Counted from the first letter of the stretch, positions 16,396-24,785 are shown. The stretch is 64,000 nt of DNA from Streptomyces sp. HUAS MG91 (GCF_040529335.1 NZ_CP159534.1:6572001-6636000); one strand, 5' to 3'. The notes: generated from the sequence alone by a model not told the origin. Program-made: numbers and translations.

Positions 16396-17352
16396 TCACT
16401 GGGGAGACGGCTCGGGGGTCACCGTCTCCTCGCCGATCTGCGCGTCCGACTTGTAGATCGTCACCAGATCCCCGTGGATGACGTAGCGGTACGGGTCGTT
16501 GGACGCCTCGTAGCCGTCGCTCGTCGTCGTCGCCCGCATGGCGATGCCCGCCTCGCGGTGGTCGCTGAACTCGCCGTAGTAGTACAGCTCCCCGGCCGTC
16601 GTGCGGCACAGGGTGATCTGCTTGTTCTCCGTGCGGTACGCCTCGACCAGCTCGGCCCCGCCGCCCGAGGGCAGCTCGTCGGCGATGCGCGTCGGGCAGG
16701 CCGCCGCGGTGCCGGAGCCGTCCGTGCCGCCGGTGCCCGAGTCCTGCGACTTCAGGTAGGCCTGCGCCCCGAACAGCAGAGCGCCCCCGACGACGAGCGC
16801 GATCAGACAGCCCCCGCAGCCGCCCGGCCTCCGCCTCGGCGGGGGCGGTGTCCAGGGACGCGGGGCGGGCGCCGGGGCAGGGGGCGGGGTCGGCGTCGGG
16901 ATCGGGGCCGTGGGGACGTAGCCGGTGGCCACAGGGGGCGGGTGGAACAGGCTCTCGCGGCGCGGGGTGCTCGCGGGAGCGGGAGCGGGAGCGGGAGTGG
17001 CGGCAGGGGCGGCGGCTGGGGTGGTCTTCTTCGGCGGCGGTCTCTTGGTGGCCCGCTTGGCCGGGCCCTTCTTCCGCACGGCCGGTTTCGCCGCCGTCTT
17101 CCAGCCCGCGCCGCAGACCAGGCAGGTCGTGTCGTCCCTGGTGTTGTTCGTGTCGCACTTCGTGCAGCGCCAGTCCGCGGCCGGCCGGGCCGGCGCGGGC
17201 CGCTTCGCCGCCGGCCGCGGGGCGCCGTGGCGGGGCGGGGCGGCGGCGGGGCCCGGTCCGCGCCGGGTGCCGCCGCAGATCGCGCAGACCCTCTCCGCGG
17301 GGACGTTGAAGGTGTCGCAGTCCCCGCAGCGCCAGTTCTCCGTTGCCGCCAC
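16396..17352 (-). CDS. Double RanBP2-type zinc-ribbon membrane protein (last gene of the signalling operon)
   Basis: 318 residues. Two RanBP2-type ribbons of the pattern W-x-C-x2-C-x10-C-x2-C lie at about 7-27 (WRCGDCDTFN..CAICG) and 61-81 (WRCTKCDTNN..CLVCG). A long Lys then Pro/Ala-rich linker (85-175) leads to one transmembrane segment, GGCLIALVVGGALLFGAQAYL (about 180-200). The outside domain (205-318) contains LPSGGGAELVEAYRTENKQI and a YRYVIHGDLVTIYKSD strand. Topology would put the zinc ribbons in the cytoplasm. The operon's vWA, kinase and phosphatase genes lie just upstream; the ribbons may recruit them to the membrane. Function unknown. Confidence 0.75.
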   Translation of the reverse strand: MAATENWRCGDCDTFNVPAERVCAICGGTRRGPGPAAAPPRHGAPRPAAKRPAPARPAADWRCTKCDTNNTRDDTTCLVCGAGWKTAAKPAVRKKGPAKRATKRPPPKKTTPAAAPAATPAPAPAPASTPRRESLFHPPPVATGYVPTAPIPTPTPPPAPAPAPRPWTPPPPRRRPGGCGGCLIALVVGGALLFGAQAYLKSQDSGTGGTDGSGTAAACPTRIADELPSGGGAELVEAYRTENKQITLCRTTAGELYYYGEFSDHREAGIAMRATTTSDGYEASNDPYRYVIHGDLVTIYKSDAQIGEETVTPEPSPQ

Positions 17353-17386
17353 CCCTGATCAGCCTCCCTGGCCCGGCCACCGGGCC

Positions 17387-17815
17387 TCAATGCGGATCGT
17401 TGCCGACCCGGTCCATGACATGGGCGAAGAACTCGGCGGACGCCGGGCCCACGGGCGCGAGCAGGCACTCGTCCGGCTCGTTCGGAACCTGCTCCAGCGG
17501 TACCGTCTCGTCCTCGTCGGCGGGCCGGTCGGGCACCCCGTGGTCGTGGTGCAGCTCCGCGACGAGATCCCGCGCCCCCGGCACCCCGGAGGCGGGAACC
17601 GTGAGCCGTACGACGACCAGGTCCGCCGTCTCCGAGCGCGCCGTCCGGAACCGGAACACCAACTGGCCCTCGCCGTCCGGCGACCGGAGCCGCAGCGAGG
17701 CCTCGGCGCACTGCGCGATCCGGAACTGGGCGAACGAGATTCCCTCCCAGGCGCACTCCAGGCACTCCGCGTCGAGGGTGACATGACAGCCGGGCCAGCG
17801 CAGCTCCCGTTTCAC
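17387..17815 (-). CDS. Unknown 142-residue protein coupled to the vWA gene
   Basis: Starts with GTG at 17813-17815, which overlaps the TGA of the vWA gene (GTGA). Sequence is beta-rich and acidic, with LRWPGCHVTLDAECLECAWE at the N-terminus (three Cys), VFRFRTARSETADLVVVRLT and a C-terminal helix EFFAHVMDRVG. I do not recognise the family. Coupling to the vWA gene argues that it acts with that protein. Confidence 0.65.
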   Translation of the reverse strand: MKRELRWPGCHVTLDAECLECAWEGISFAQFRIAQCAEASLRLRSPDGEGQLVFRFRTARSETADLVVVRLTVPASGVPGARDLVAELHHDHGVPDRPADEDETVPLEQVPNEPDECLLAPVGPASAEFFAHVMDRVGNDPH

Positions 17816-18522
17816 AGGCTGTTCGCGATCGTCTCGATGATCTCGTCCATCTCGAACTCCTCCAGTCCCTCGCCCGCCTTGGACTCGAAGTGCAGGGTGA
17901 GGTCCCACTCCTCGGAGATCGGGTCCTTCCACGGATCCTGGTCCGGGGCGAACAGCACGAGCCGCTTGGCCGACTGCTCCATGACGGCGGTCTGGCTGCG
18001 GGCGTAGCCCCACTGCTCGAAGAGGGCGTCGATGCTGCGCGGGATGTGCGCCGGGTACGCCTGCGCGGACGCGCCGACCGTGCCCAGCGGGTGCGCGGGC
18101 GCGTCCGTGAACATCACGATGACGTGCCGCCTGCGGTCCAGGCCCGTCTCCCAGCGGGAGTTGATGGCGAGGGCGAGCGCTTCGAGGCCCGACTCCGGGA
18201 TGTCACCGCCGCCGCCCGCGTCGATGCTCCGCACGAACCGCTCGAAGTCCGCCGCCTGCTCCGGCAGGCGCAGGAACTCGGTCTGCTCGATCGCCGAGCC
18301 CGGGTCGTCACCGAAGTCGCGGAAGGCGATGGTCTTCAGCCGCAGCTGGCTGATCGCCTTGCCCTTCTTCGCCATGACGTCGTTCAGCCGGTCGTGGAAC
18401 TGCAGCGCGCTCGCCTTCACGGTGTCGAGGACCGGGTACATGCTCCCGGTCGCGTCGATGCAGAACACGATGTCGACGGCGTACTGCAGATTGCCCTGGT
18501 ACTGGTCGTTGCTGGCGTTCAT
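17812..18522 (-). CDS. TerY-like von Willebrand factor A domain protein
   Basis: 236 residues from the ATG at 18520-18522, chosen because AGGAG sits 6 bases before it; an in-frame GTG at 18540 overlaps the kinase stop and is the alternative. The vWA domain has an intact MIDAS: VDIVFCIDATGSMYPVL (DxTxS variant DATGS, residues 23-27), then DIPESGLEALALAI and HVIVMFTDAP. Such cytoplasmic vWA proteins next to a kinase and a PP2C phosphatase are the TerY-P triad described for Ter-type stress systems. It likely binds partner proteins in a metal- and phosphorylation-dependent way. Confidence 0.85.
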   Translation of the reverse strand: MNASNDQYQGNLQYAVDIVFCIDATGSMYPVLDTVKASALQFHDRLNDVMAKKGKAISQLRLKTIAFRDFGDDPGSAIEQTEFLRLPEQAADFERFVRSIDAGGGGDIPESGLEALALAINSRWETGLDRRRHVIVMFTDAPAHPLGTVGASAQAYPAHIPRSIDALFEQWGYARSQTAVMEQSAKRLVLFAPDQDPWKDPISEEWDLTLHFESKAGEGLEEFEMDEIIETIANSL

Positions 18523-18536
18523 GGACGGCTCCTGGT

Positions 18537-19655
18537 TCACGGTGCGTTGCGGTCCCGGCCCCGGTCGCCGAGGTTGATGCGGACCCGGGACGAGCGGGGA
18601 GAGCGGGGTGCGGGCGGGGCGGCCGGCTCCGGTGCGGGGTCGGCCGCGGGCGCCGGTCCGCCCGGCCGGGGCCTGAAGTTGGCGCGGATCCGGCTGGTCC
18701 GCGTCGGTGATTCCGTGCCGGCGGCCGGGTCCCGCTCCGGGGCCACGGTGCCGGGGCGGCGGTGCCGCAGCGCGCAGACGTCCGGGTCCGACAGAGCCTT
18801 GAGATACGTCGCCATGCCGGGGCGCCGCTTCGGGTCGCCCTGCGTCATGGCCCGCAGCAGCCCCTGGATCTCGTCGGACAGGCGCGGGTCGAGGCGCAGC
18901 GGGGCGCCGCCGTTGACCGCGTCGGCCGGGGAGCCGAACCGCGCGTCGTGGCGCGGCAGTTCACCGGTCAGGTACAGGTGCGTCATCAGGCCGAGCGCGT
19001 ACACGTCGACTGCGCAGGTCAGATCCCCGGCCGCGGCCGAGCCGTCCTCCCGCAGATAGCGGCGCCACTCCGGGGCCCCGTACAGCGAGTCGCCGGAGAT
19101 GTCCGCGGGCGCGGGCGGCTTCCCGGCGACGTAGCTGTCGTCGAAGTCGATCAGCTTCGCGGTGTGGAACGCGGCGTCGTCCCGCTTCTGCACCAGCACG
19201 TTCAGCGGCTTGAGGTCGCCGTGCACCACGTCGATGTCGTGCAGCTGCTTCAGACTGGTCCCGAGCGTTTTGAGCAGCACCATCTTCTGGCGCGGCTCCA
19301 GCGCCTGCGGCTTCTCCAGGCTGGAGGTGTCGATGCGCTCGGTGACCTTGTAGTACGTGCTCCCCTCGTGGAAGAAGTCGGTGGCGAGCACGAGATTGCC
19401 GCCGCCCCGGGCGTCCGGGCGCAGCCGCGTCATGATCGTGCGGTGCCGCTCCTCGAACTCCAGGGCCAGCTGCCGCCGGATCCGCAGGCTCGGCGTGTCC
19501 CGGGCGTCGTCCTTGGGCCGCTTCGGCTCCAGGAACCGCTTGACGAAGTACGCCGTCCCGGCCTTCTCCGCGAAGGCCCAGATGCACTTGCCGCCGCCCG
19601 CGTTGGTGGGCGCCGTGGTGATGCGGTAGCCCGCGATCACCTCTCCTTGTTTCAT
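18537..19655 (-). CDS. Serine/threonine protein kinase of the TerY-P triad
   Basis: 372 residues; ATG overlaps the PP2C stop (ATGA, 19652-19655). Kinase landmarks: glycine-rich NAGGGKCIW (18-26), Lys39 in YFVKRF, catalytic loop VVHGDLKPLNVLV with HGD (145-147) in place of HRD, DFD (170-172) in place of DFG, and YGAPEW in the activation segment. These are acceptable variants, so it is probably active but not RD-regulated. No transmembrane segment. The C-terminal 80 residues are Pro-rich and carry two SR[IV]R motifs (321-324 and 356-359). Confidence 0.88.
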   Translation of the reverse strand: MKQGEVIAGYRITTAPTNAGGGKCIWAFAEKAGTAYFVKRFLEPKRPKDDARDTPSLRIRRQLALEFEERHRTIMTRLRPDARGGGNLVLATDFFHEGSTYYKVTERIDTSSLEKPQALEPRQKMVLLKTLGTSLKQLHDIDVVHGDLKPLNVLVQKRDDAAFHTAKLIDFDDSYVAGKPPAPADISGDSLYGAPEWRRYLREDGSAAAGDLTCAVDVYALGLMTHLYLTGELPRHDARFGSPADAVNGGAPLRLDPRLSDEIQGLLRAMTQGDPKRRPGMATYLKALSDPDVCALRHRRPGTVAPERDPAAGTESPTRTSRIRANFRPRPGGPAPAADPAPEPAAPPAPRSPRSSRVRINLGDRGRDRNAP

Positions 19656-20797
19656 ACGGACTCCTCGGGCGCGGGCGGCAGATGCCTCTCGTAGTCGGGG
19701 CGGTACGCCTGCCAGGTCTGTTCCTGCCACGCCTTGATCCCGGCCGCGGTCTCCCGCGGGTCGCCGCCGTGGCCGGACGCGCCGGTCAGGGCGGACGGCC
19801 TGCCCACCGTCAGCTGATCGGTCAACTGCCGCAGCCGGGGCGCGAAATCGGCCTTCAGGTCGGCGAAGTCCTGGTGGCCGAGGGCCAGCAGCGCGAGCGA
19901 GGCGTCGTCGGCCGTGTACGCCTGCACCTCGCGGCGCAGCAGGTCCGACCAGTCGAGCGCGTCGCGCGCCTGCTCCAGCGTGCGCAGCAGCAGGTGCTCG
20001 AAGTCGCCGGGGGTGTGGACGTAGCCGAAGAAGCCGTCCGTGGCCGTGACGAGCACACACGGCAGGGGCAGTGTCAGCAGCCGCGTGGCGACCTCGAACT
20101 CCCGGTCGGCGCAGACGAGATTCGTCATCGGCGGGTCGCTGCGCAGGAGTTCCAGCGCGTCGCTCTCCCGGGTGTGGTCGCGGGTGAGCACGTGCAGCCC
20201 GCTGCCCGGCAGCAGCGCATAGGCCCGGGAGTCGCCCGTCCACAGCGGGCGCACCTCGATCTCCTTCTCGCCCTTGTCGACCTGGTAGTGCAGTGCGGCC
20301 AGCGTGGTGGGCAGCTGGCGCCGCATGGTTCCGCTGATCTTGCTCTGCCGCTTCGGCGCCTGCTCCAGGAAGTACTTCACATACGCGTGCAGCGAGTCCT
20401 CGTCGGAGTCCTGGCTGCCCCGTACGACGTCGTGGAACCAGCAGTCGGTGGCGAGCCGTGCCGCCCGCGCGCCGACCCAGGCACCGGTGCGGGCGGTACC
20501 GTCCGGCGTCTGCCAGGCGGGCGCCGCGCCCGCGCCGCCCGACCCGTCGAAGACGGCGATCAGGCCCTGCGTCGACTCCCAGTGGTGGCAGACGAACGGC
20601 TCGGCGTCCTCGCCGCGCCCCGGGACCCGCTCGGTCCACACGGACACCGCCTGGATCGGGCCGTGGCCGCTGCCCCAGTAGAGCTGCGGCACCGGCGGGC
20701 GGTCCGGCGCGGCGGCGACGGCCGGTTCGGCCGGGGGCGGGAGGGGCCGCGCCGTCGCGCTCCAGGAGGTCGGCAGCGGTGTGGGTGGCTTGTTCAT
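19652..20797 (-). CDS. PP2C-type protein phosphatase of the TerY-P triad
   Basis: 381 residues; ATG overlaps the stop of the SPFH-like gene (ATGA, 20794-20797). PP2C motifs: GRGEDAEPF (motif 1, Asp64), LIAVFDGSGGAGA (motif 2, Asp84), WTGDSRAYAL, LTRDHT, LVTATDGFFGYV and TADDASLALLAL, so all metal-binding aspartates are present although the usual DGHGG is DGSGG. The Pro-rich first 37 residues look disordered. It probably reverses the adjacent kinase. Confidence 0.87.
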   Translation of the reverse strand: MNKPPTPLPTSWSATARPLPPPAEPAVAAAPDRPPVPQLYWGSGHGPIQAVSVWTERVPGRGEDAEPFVCHHWESTQGLIAVFDGSGGAGAAPAWQTPDGTARTGAWVGARAARLATDCWFHDVVRGSQDSDEDSLHAYVKYFLEQAPKRQSKISGTMRRQLPTTLAALHYQVDKGEKEIEVRPLWTGDSRAYALLPGSGLHVLTRDHTRESDALELLRSDPPMTNLVCADREFEVATRLLTLPLPCVLVTATDGFFGYVHTPGDFEHLLLRTLEQARDALDWSDLLRREVQAYTADDASLALLALGHQDFADLKADFAPRLRQLTDQLTVGRPSALTGASGHGGDPRETAAGIKAWQEQTWQAYRPDYERHLPPAPEESV

Positions 20798-21996
20798 CGC
20801 GGCTCCCTGCCGGGATCGGTGGTCCGGCGTTTGGCGGTGCCGCGCACCCGGCTCACCTTCGGCCCCGCCGGTTCGGCGGCCCGGTGCCCGGAGGACGACG
20901 CGCCCTGGGACGGCTCGGCGCGGCGCGGCGGCGGGGCGCTGTCGCGCGGCGGCAGCGGTTCGTCCTCCGGCGGCGCGTCCGGCGCGGCACGGGGACCCGA
21001 CCAGCGGCCGGTGGGGCGCGGCCGGGGCTCCTCCCGCAGCACCTCGCCCCGGAGCGTCTCGCCGGCCGGGGACGCCGCGGGTTCGCCGTCCGGGGCCCCG
21101 GGCTCCGCCGCGCCGGGTTCCAGGGCGCGGGAGAGCGAGCCGGTCAGCCGGCCGCGCCGGGGCGCCGTCGAGAACAGGCCGTCCCCGCCGCCGCGCAGCA
21201 CCTCCTCCAGGACGGCGCGCTCCAGCTCGGTCTGCTCGAACGGCTCCCGGTCGGCGTCGCCGCGCTCCAGGACCATCCGCATGACCTCGCGCTTGACCTC
21301 GCGCTGCTCCGCGTCGCTCTTCTCGATCCAGGCGAGCGCGGCGCGCGGCCCCTCCTTCTCCATGATCTCCGCGATCAGGCCGTCGACGCCCTCCTCGCGC
21401 ATCATCTCGACGTGCCGGGTGCGCCGCATCCGCGAGAGCCGCGTCTCGCGCTCGACGTCCCTGAACTCCCGCCCGCTGGTGACGATCTCGTCCTCGTCGA
21501 CCAGCAACTCGACGTGGACCGCGCGCAGTCGCACGGCGTCGTCCCCGGCGAACGACGCCACCGCGCTGTTCAGCGCCCGCTCCGCCTGGTGGAACTCGGC
21601 GATGTCGTAGTCGCGGGCCACCTCGCGCAGCGTCGTGCGCACGAACCCGTACAGCGCCCCGCTCATGTCCCGGATGCCGCGCGCCACGATCTTCGCCGGG
21701 TCGACGACCGCGCAGATCAGGTCGACACGGCTGCGGAAGGAGAAGGTGGGGTCCCGGCTGAGCAGCGGGATGTCCAGGACGAGCCGGTGCTCGCCGAGGT
21801 CCACGGTGTGCACCGAACGGTAGGAGCCGTACCGCGCCGAGGGGATCTCCTCGCCGCTGCGGACGGTCAGCGACGGGCCGCTGTCCCGGACCAGGACCAG
21901 GGCCCGGCCCGGATCGGGCGGGCGCAGCGGACTCGTCAGACGCCACTTGGACAGCTCAGTGACCTCCAGGACGGGGTCGTAGGTCTGTTCCTGCAT
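20794..21996 (-). CDS. SPFH/band-7-like protein with coiled coil and disordered tail
   Basis: 400 residues. Residues 60-165 read like an SPFH domain (SVHTVDLGEHRLVLDIPLLS, VDLICAVVDPAKIVARGI, ALYGFVRTTLREVARDYDIA), followed by a charged helical region to about 270 rich in Arg and Glu (RLSRMRRTRHVEMMREE, EIMEKEGPRAALAWIEKSD). The last 130 residues are Pro/Glu-rich and end in KVSRVRGTAKRR. No N-terminal membrane anchor is visible. SPFH proteins form oligomers at membranes; here it may be a scaffold. The fold call is by pattern only. It is translationally coupled to the phosphatase. Confidence 0.6.
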   Translation of the reverse strand: MQEQTYDPVLEVTELSKWRLTSPLRPPDPGRALVLVRDSGPSLTVRSGEEIPSARYGSYRSVHTVDLGEHRLVLDIPLLSRDPTFSFRSRVDLICAVVDPAKIVARGIRDMSGALYGFVRTTLREVARDYDIAEFHQAERALNSAVASFAGDDAVRLRAVHVELLVDEDEIVTSGREFRDVERETRLSRMRRTRHVEMMREEGVDGLIAEIMEKEGPRAALAWIEKSDAEQREVKREVMRMVLERGDADREPFEQTELERAVLEEVLRGGGDGLFSTAPRRGRLTGSLSRALEPGAAEPGAPDGEPAASPAGETLRGEVLREEPRPRPTGRWSGPRAAPDAPPEDEPLPPRDSAPPPRRAEPSQGASSSGHRAAEPAGPKVSRVRGTAKRRTTDPGREPR

Positions 21997-22062
21997 GGTC
22001 TGTCTGCCACCTCGCTCTCTCTCGTGTCGCCCGCCCGCCGGCGGGGTGTGTCCGTACGGGGA

Positions 22063-24291
22063 TCAGATGCGGCGGCGCAGCTGGGCCGAGCCCGGCGACG
22101 GCCGGTCGCGGTCCGCCGCCCATTTCTCCAGCCACCAGCGCAGCCGCTCGCGGTGCTTGCCCGGTCTGCGGGCCACACCGCGCAGCAGCTCCGCGATGTC
22201 GTCGAGCGCGCCGGGGCACAGCGGCGCGAACGTGTCGATCCACTCCCGCAGGGCGGGCAGCGCCGCGTCCTGCACCGGGCTGCGGGCCAGCGCACGCGCC
22301 CACAACTCGGTCAACTGCGCACGGTGCGCGCGGAACCGGCTGAGCAGGACGGGCACGCCCGGCACCCCCCTGACGGTCTCCGTTGCCCCGGCCGGACGCT
22401 CGTACGGCCGGGACACCGCGAAGACGAACGCGGAGAGCGACTTGTTGACCATGGGGGAGTGGTCCTGCGGCGCGGACCACTCCAGATGCGCGTCCAGGAG
22501 CGCGGACGCCTGTCCCTGGTGCAGCAGGTGGACGCCGCCCCAGGCCACGTACGGCAGCGTCCCCCAGTCGTCGCCCCGGTCGAGCGCCGCGCGCAGCACA
22601 CCGACGGCGCGGTCCGGCGCGGCGCGGCCGAGGAGGGTGCCCACGGCGTTCGCCGCGGTCCCCGCGAGCCGCCGCTCGTACGCCGAACTGCCGCCGCGCG
22701 CCCAGGTGTCCAGCAGCTCCCAGACGGCGTCCGCGGACGCGGGACGGCTGCCCGCCACACCGAGCGCGGTCGCCGCGCCCTGCCGCTGCGGCCAGGACGT
22801 GCTGCCCGCCCAGGCGGTGAGGAACCGGTGCACCGCGTAGTGGTGGTCGGCCCAGGACAGCACTCCGGCGGCGACCGAGGCGCGGGCCCGCACCTCCAGG
22901 TCACGGTGGCCGAGCAGTCGACGCAGCCAGTCCAGGACGGCGTCCCGGCGCCCGTCCAGGGTGCTCCACGCGTGCACCAGGACCGCCTGGCCGAGCAGCG
23001 GGCTGCGGAACCGCACCCGGGGCGCGCCCCCGTCCGCGGACTCGACGCCGACCCACTGCTGCTCGTGGCCGAGCCGGTCGGCGAACCGCAGGTCGGGCGG
23101 GACCGGTTCGGGCGGGGTCAGCGCGTCGTGGAGCTTCACCGCCGCCTCGGCGACCGTCAGATAGCCGCTGCCCTCCAGCACGGCGGCGGCGAGTGCGAAG
23201 GCCACCGCGGCGGGCGACCTGTGCTGCTGGAACCAGGCCCTGACCTGGTCGCTCGGATCGCGCAGCGCCGCGACCGTCGCGGCCAGGTCGCCGTCGGCGG
23301 TGATCACGGACGCCAGCCGCACCGCGTGCCGGGCCGCGGGCTGCTCGCGCAGCGCACGGGTGGCGTCGCAGGAGTCCAGGAGCGCGCGCAGCCGGGTCCG
23401 CGCCTCGGGCTCGGGCCCGTGGCCGAGCACCCGCCGCTCCAGCACCACGAGCGGGTCGAGCGGGGCGAGCGCGTACCGGGCGTACGGCTCCGTGCCGGCC
23501 TCCCCGGTGGCGGCGAGCGCCAGGTCGTGGCCGCCGGTCAGGACGAGCCGGCAGCCGGCCGCCCGCAGCGCGGCGGCGAGCGACGTCAGCCGCCGCACCC
23601 CGAACGGCTCGGCCCCCGACGGCCCCTCGTCGACCTCGGCGAGATAGCCGGAGTCCTTCGCGGGCGGCTCCCAGCCGGGCTCGGTCAGGACCGCAGGATC
23701 GAGCAGCCGGTGGCAGCCGCCGTCCTGGGCGCCGCCGAGCGCCATGGCCTCGGACAGCAGATTGACGGCGGTGGCCGCGCGCCCGCTGCCGGGCGGCCCG
23801 GTCAGCACGAGCAGCGCCTGCCCGCACAGCTCGCCCAGCGCGGTGTCGTACCCCTCGGGCTGCACGAACAGCTCGGTGTGGTCGGCGAGTTCGACGGCGT
23901 CGAGCGCCACGGTCGCGCCGGTTCCCCGGGCCGCGCCCGGCCCGCGCCCGCCGCCGGTGTGGAGGCCGCCGCCGAAGCTGACGGAGTCGTTGAACAGGGC
24001 GAGCGTGCCGATCCGGGTCCCCGACGCGTCGTCGCCGAGGCGGGCGGCGATCAGGTCGGCGATGGCGGAGGCCCGCCGCGCCTCGGAGCGCTCCGCCGCG
24101 TCGGGCCCGACGCCCGCGGCGAGCGACCGCAGCGCGTCCTGCTCGCTGACGGGCCCGTCCCGCTCCTCGTCGAAGGGCCGGGGCTCGGCCTTCGGTGCCT
24201 CCGCCGCGGCCGGGGCGGAGTCCGCCGGGGCGGACTCGGCGCCCGTGGAGCCGGCGGCCGGGCGGGGCTCGGATGCTGCTTCCTCGTCCAT
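22063..24291 (-). CDS. NTPase-like HEAT-repeat protein with degenerate P-loop
   Basis: 742 residues from the ATG at 24289-24291 (GTG nine codons upstream possible). Residues 1-90 are acidic and disordered to helical. At 97-109 lies LALFNDSVSFGGG, which resembles the C-terminal tail of the small protein encoded upstream. A nucleotide-binding-like segment follows: LVLTGPPGSGRAATAVNLL, where Walker A Lys is Arg171 and the next Ser/Thr is Ala172. A Walker B-like hydrophobic strand is in RLVLTGGHDLAL. From about 420, helical repeats of HEAT type appear (DLEVRARASVAAGVLSWADH, RQGAATALGVAGSRPASADA). It could be a STAND/NLR-like sensor with weak or no hydrolysis. Confidence 0.72.
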   Translation of the reverse strand: MDEEAASEPRPAAGSTGAESAPADSAPAAAEAPKAEPRPFDEERDGPVSEQDALRSLAAGVGPDAAERSEARRASAIADLIAARLGDDASGTRIGTLALFNDSVSFGGGLHTGGGRGPGAARGTGATVALDAVELADHTELFVQPEGYDTALGELCGQALLVLTGPPGSGRAATAVNLLSEAMALGGAQDGGCHRLLDPAVLTEPGWEPPAKDSGYLAEVDEGPSGAEPFGVRRLTSLAAALRAAGCRLVLTGGHDLALAATGEAGTEPYARYALAPLDPLVVLERRVLGHGPEPEARTRLRALLDSCDATRALREQPAARHAVRLASVITADGDLAATVAALRDPSDQVRAWFQQHRSPAAVAFALAAAVLEGSGYLTVAEAAVKLHDALTPPEPVPPDLRFADRLGHEQQWVGVESADGGAPRVRFRSPLLGQAVLVHAWSTLDGRRDAVLDWLRRLLGHRDLEVRARASVAAGVLSWADHHYAVHRFLTAWAGSTSWPQRQGAATALGVAGSRPASADAVWELLDTWARGGSSAYERRLAGTAANAVGTLLGRAAPDRAVGVLRAALDRGDDWGTLPYVAWGGVHLLHQGQASALLDAHLEWSAPQDHSPMVNKSLSAFVFAVSRPYERPAGATETVRGVPGVPVLLSRFRAHRAQLTELWARALARSPVQDAALPALREWIDTFAPLCPGALDDIAELLRGVARRPGKHRERLRWWLEKWAADRDRPSPGSAQLRRRI

Positions 24292-24389
24292 AGGATCTCG
24301 GTCTTCCGTGCGGGGCACCGGTCCGGCGGCCGGCGCGCGTCAAGGGCGCGCCGACGGCGGACGGTCGTGGTGCGGACGGTGAGCGGAGG

Positions 24390-24785
24390 CTAGGAGATGT
24401 TCCAGTCGCCCTGGATCTCGACCTTCTCGTTGAACACCGTGGCGTTCTTGATGAGCCCGGCGCTGACCTGCGGCCCCTCGCCCCGGGCGGCCACCGCCTC
24501 GGCCACGGTGCGGCGCAGCTCCGCCTCGAAGGCGCGGTCGAGCAGCATGTGCGCGGCGAGCACGCGCTCCAGGTTCTGCCGGGCGCCCTCGTCGTCGGGC
24601 GCCCGCGTGACCTCGTCGAGCGCGGCCTCGGCGGCGCGGTCGCCGCGGAACCGCGCGCGGAGGCGCTCCAGCAGCCGGGCGCCCCCGGCCCAGCCCGCGC
24701 GCCCGGCCTCCTGGGCGGCGCTCTCCAGTGCTCCCTTGGCCACGAGCGCGACGCTCGCGGCGGCGACAGCCGTTACCGGATCCAT
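24390..24785 (-). CDS. Small helical protein, Bell-like with candidate amyloid-signalling C-terminus
   Basis: 131 residues; ATG at 24783-24785 with GGGGGAA seven bases upstream. First gene of the operon. Residues 1-100 form a helical domain opening with a hydrophobic helix MDPVTAVAAASVALVAKGAL, then alternating charged helices (RLLERLRARFRGDRAAEAAL, ERVLAAHMLLDRAFEAELRR). It resembles bacterial Bell-type death-effector domains, as I recall them. Residues 113-131 (KNATVFNEKVEIQGDWNIS) are short, beta-prone and N/G-containing, as expected for an amyloid-type signalling motif. Both calls are pattern recognition. Confidence 0.6.
   Translation of the reverse strand: MDPVTAVAAASVALVAKGALESAAQEAGRAGWAGGARLLERLRARFRGDRAAEAALDEVTRAPDDEGARQNLERVLAAHMLLDRAFEAELRRTVAEAVAARGEGPQVSAGLIKNATVFNEKVEIQGDWNIS

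Noticed and set aside
20458-24393. 1311-codon open frame on the plus strand across the signalling operon
   Set aside because: It is the antisense of the minus-strand genes. Composition is Arg/Gly/Pro-rich, there is no domain, and the minus-strand frames have clear motifs and coupled starts. High GC makes such long spurious frames common.
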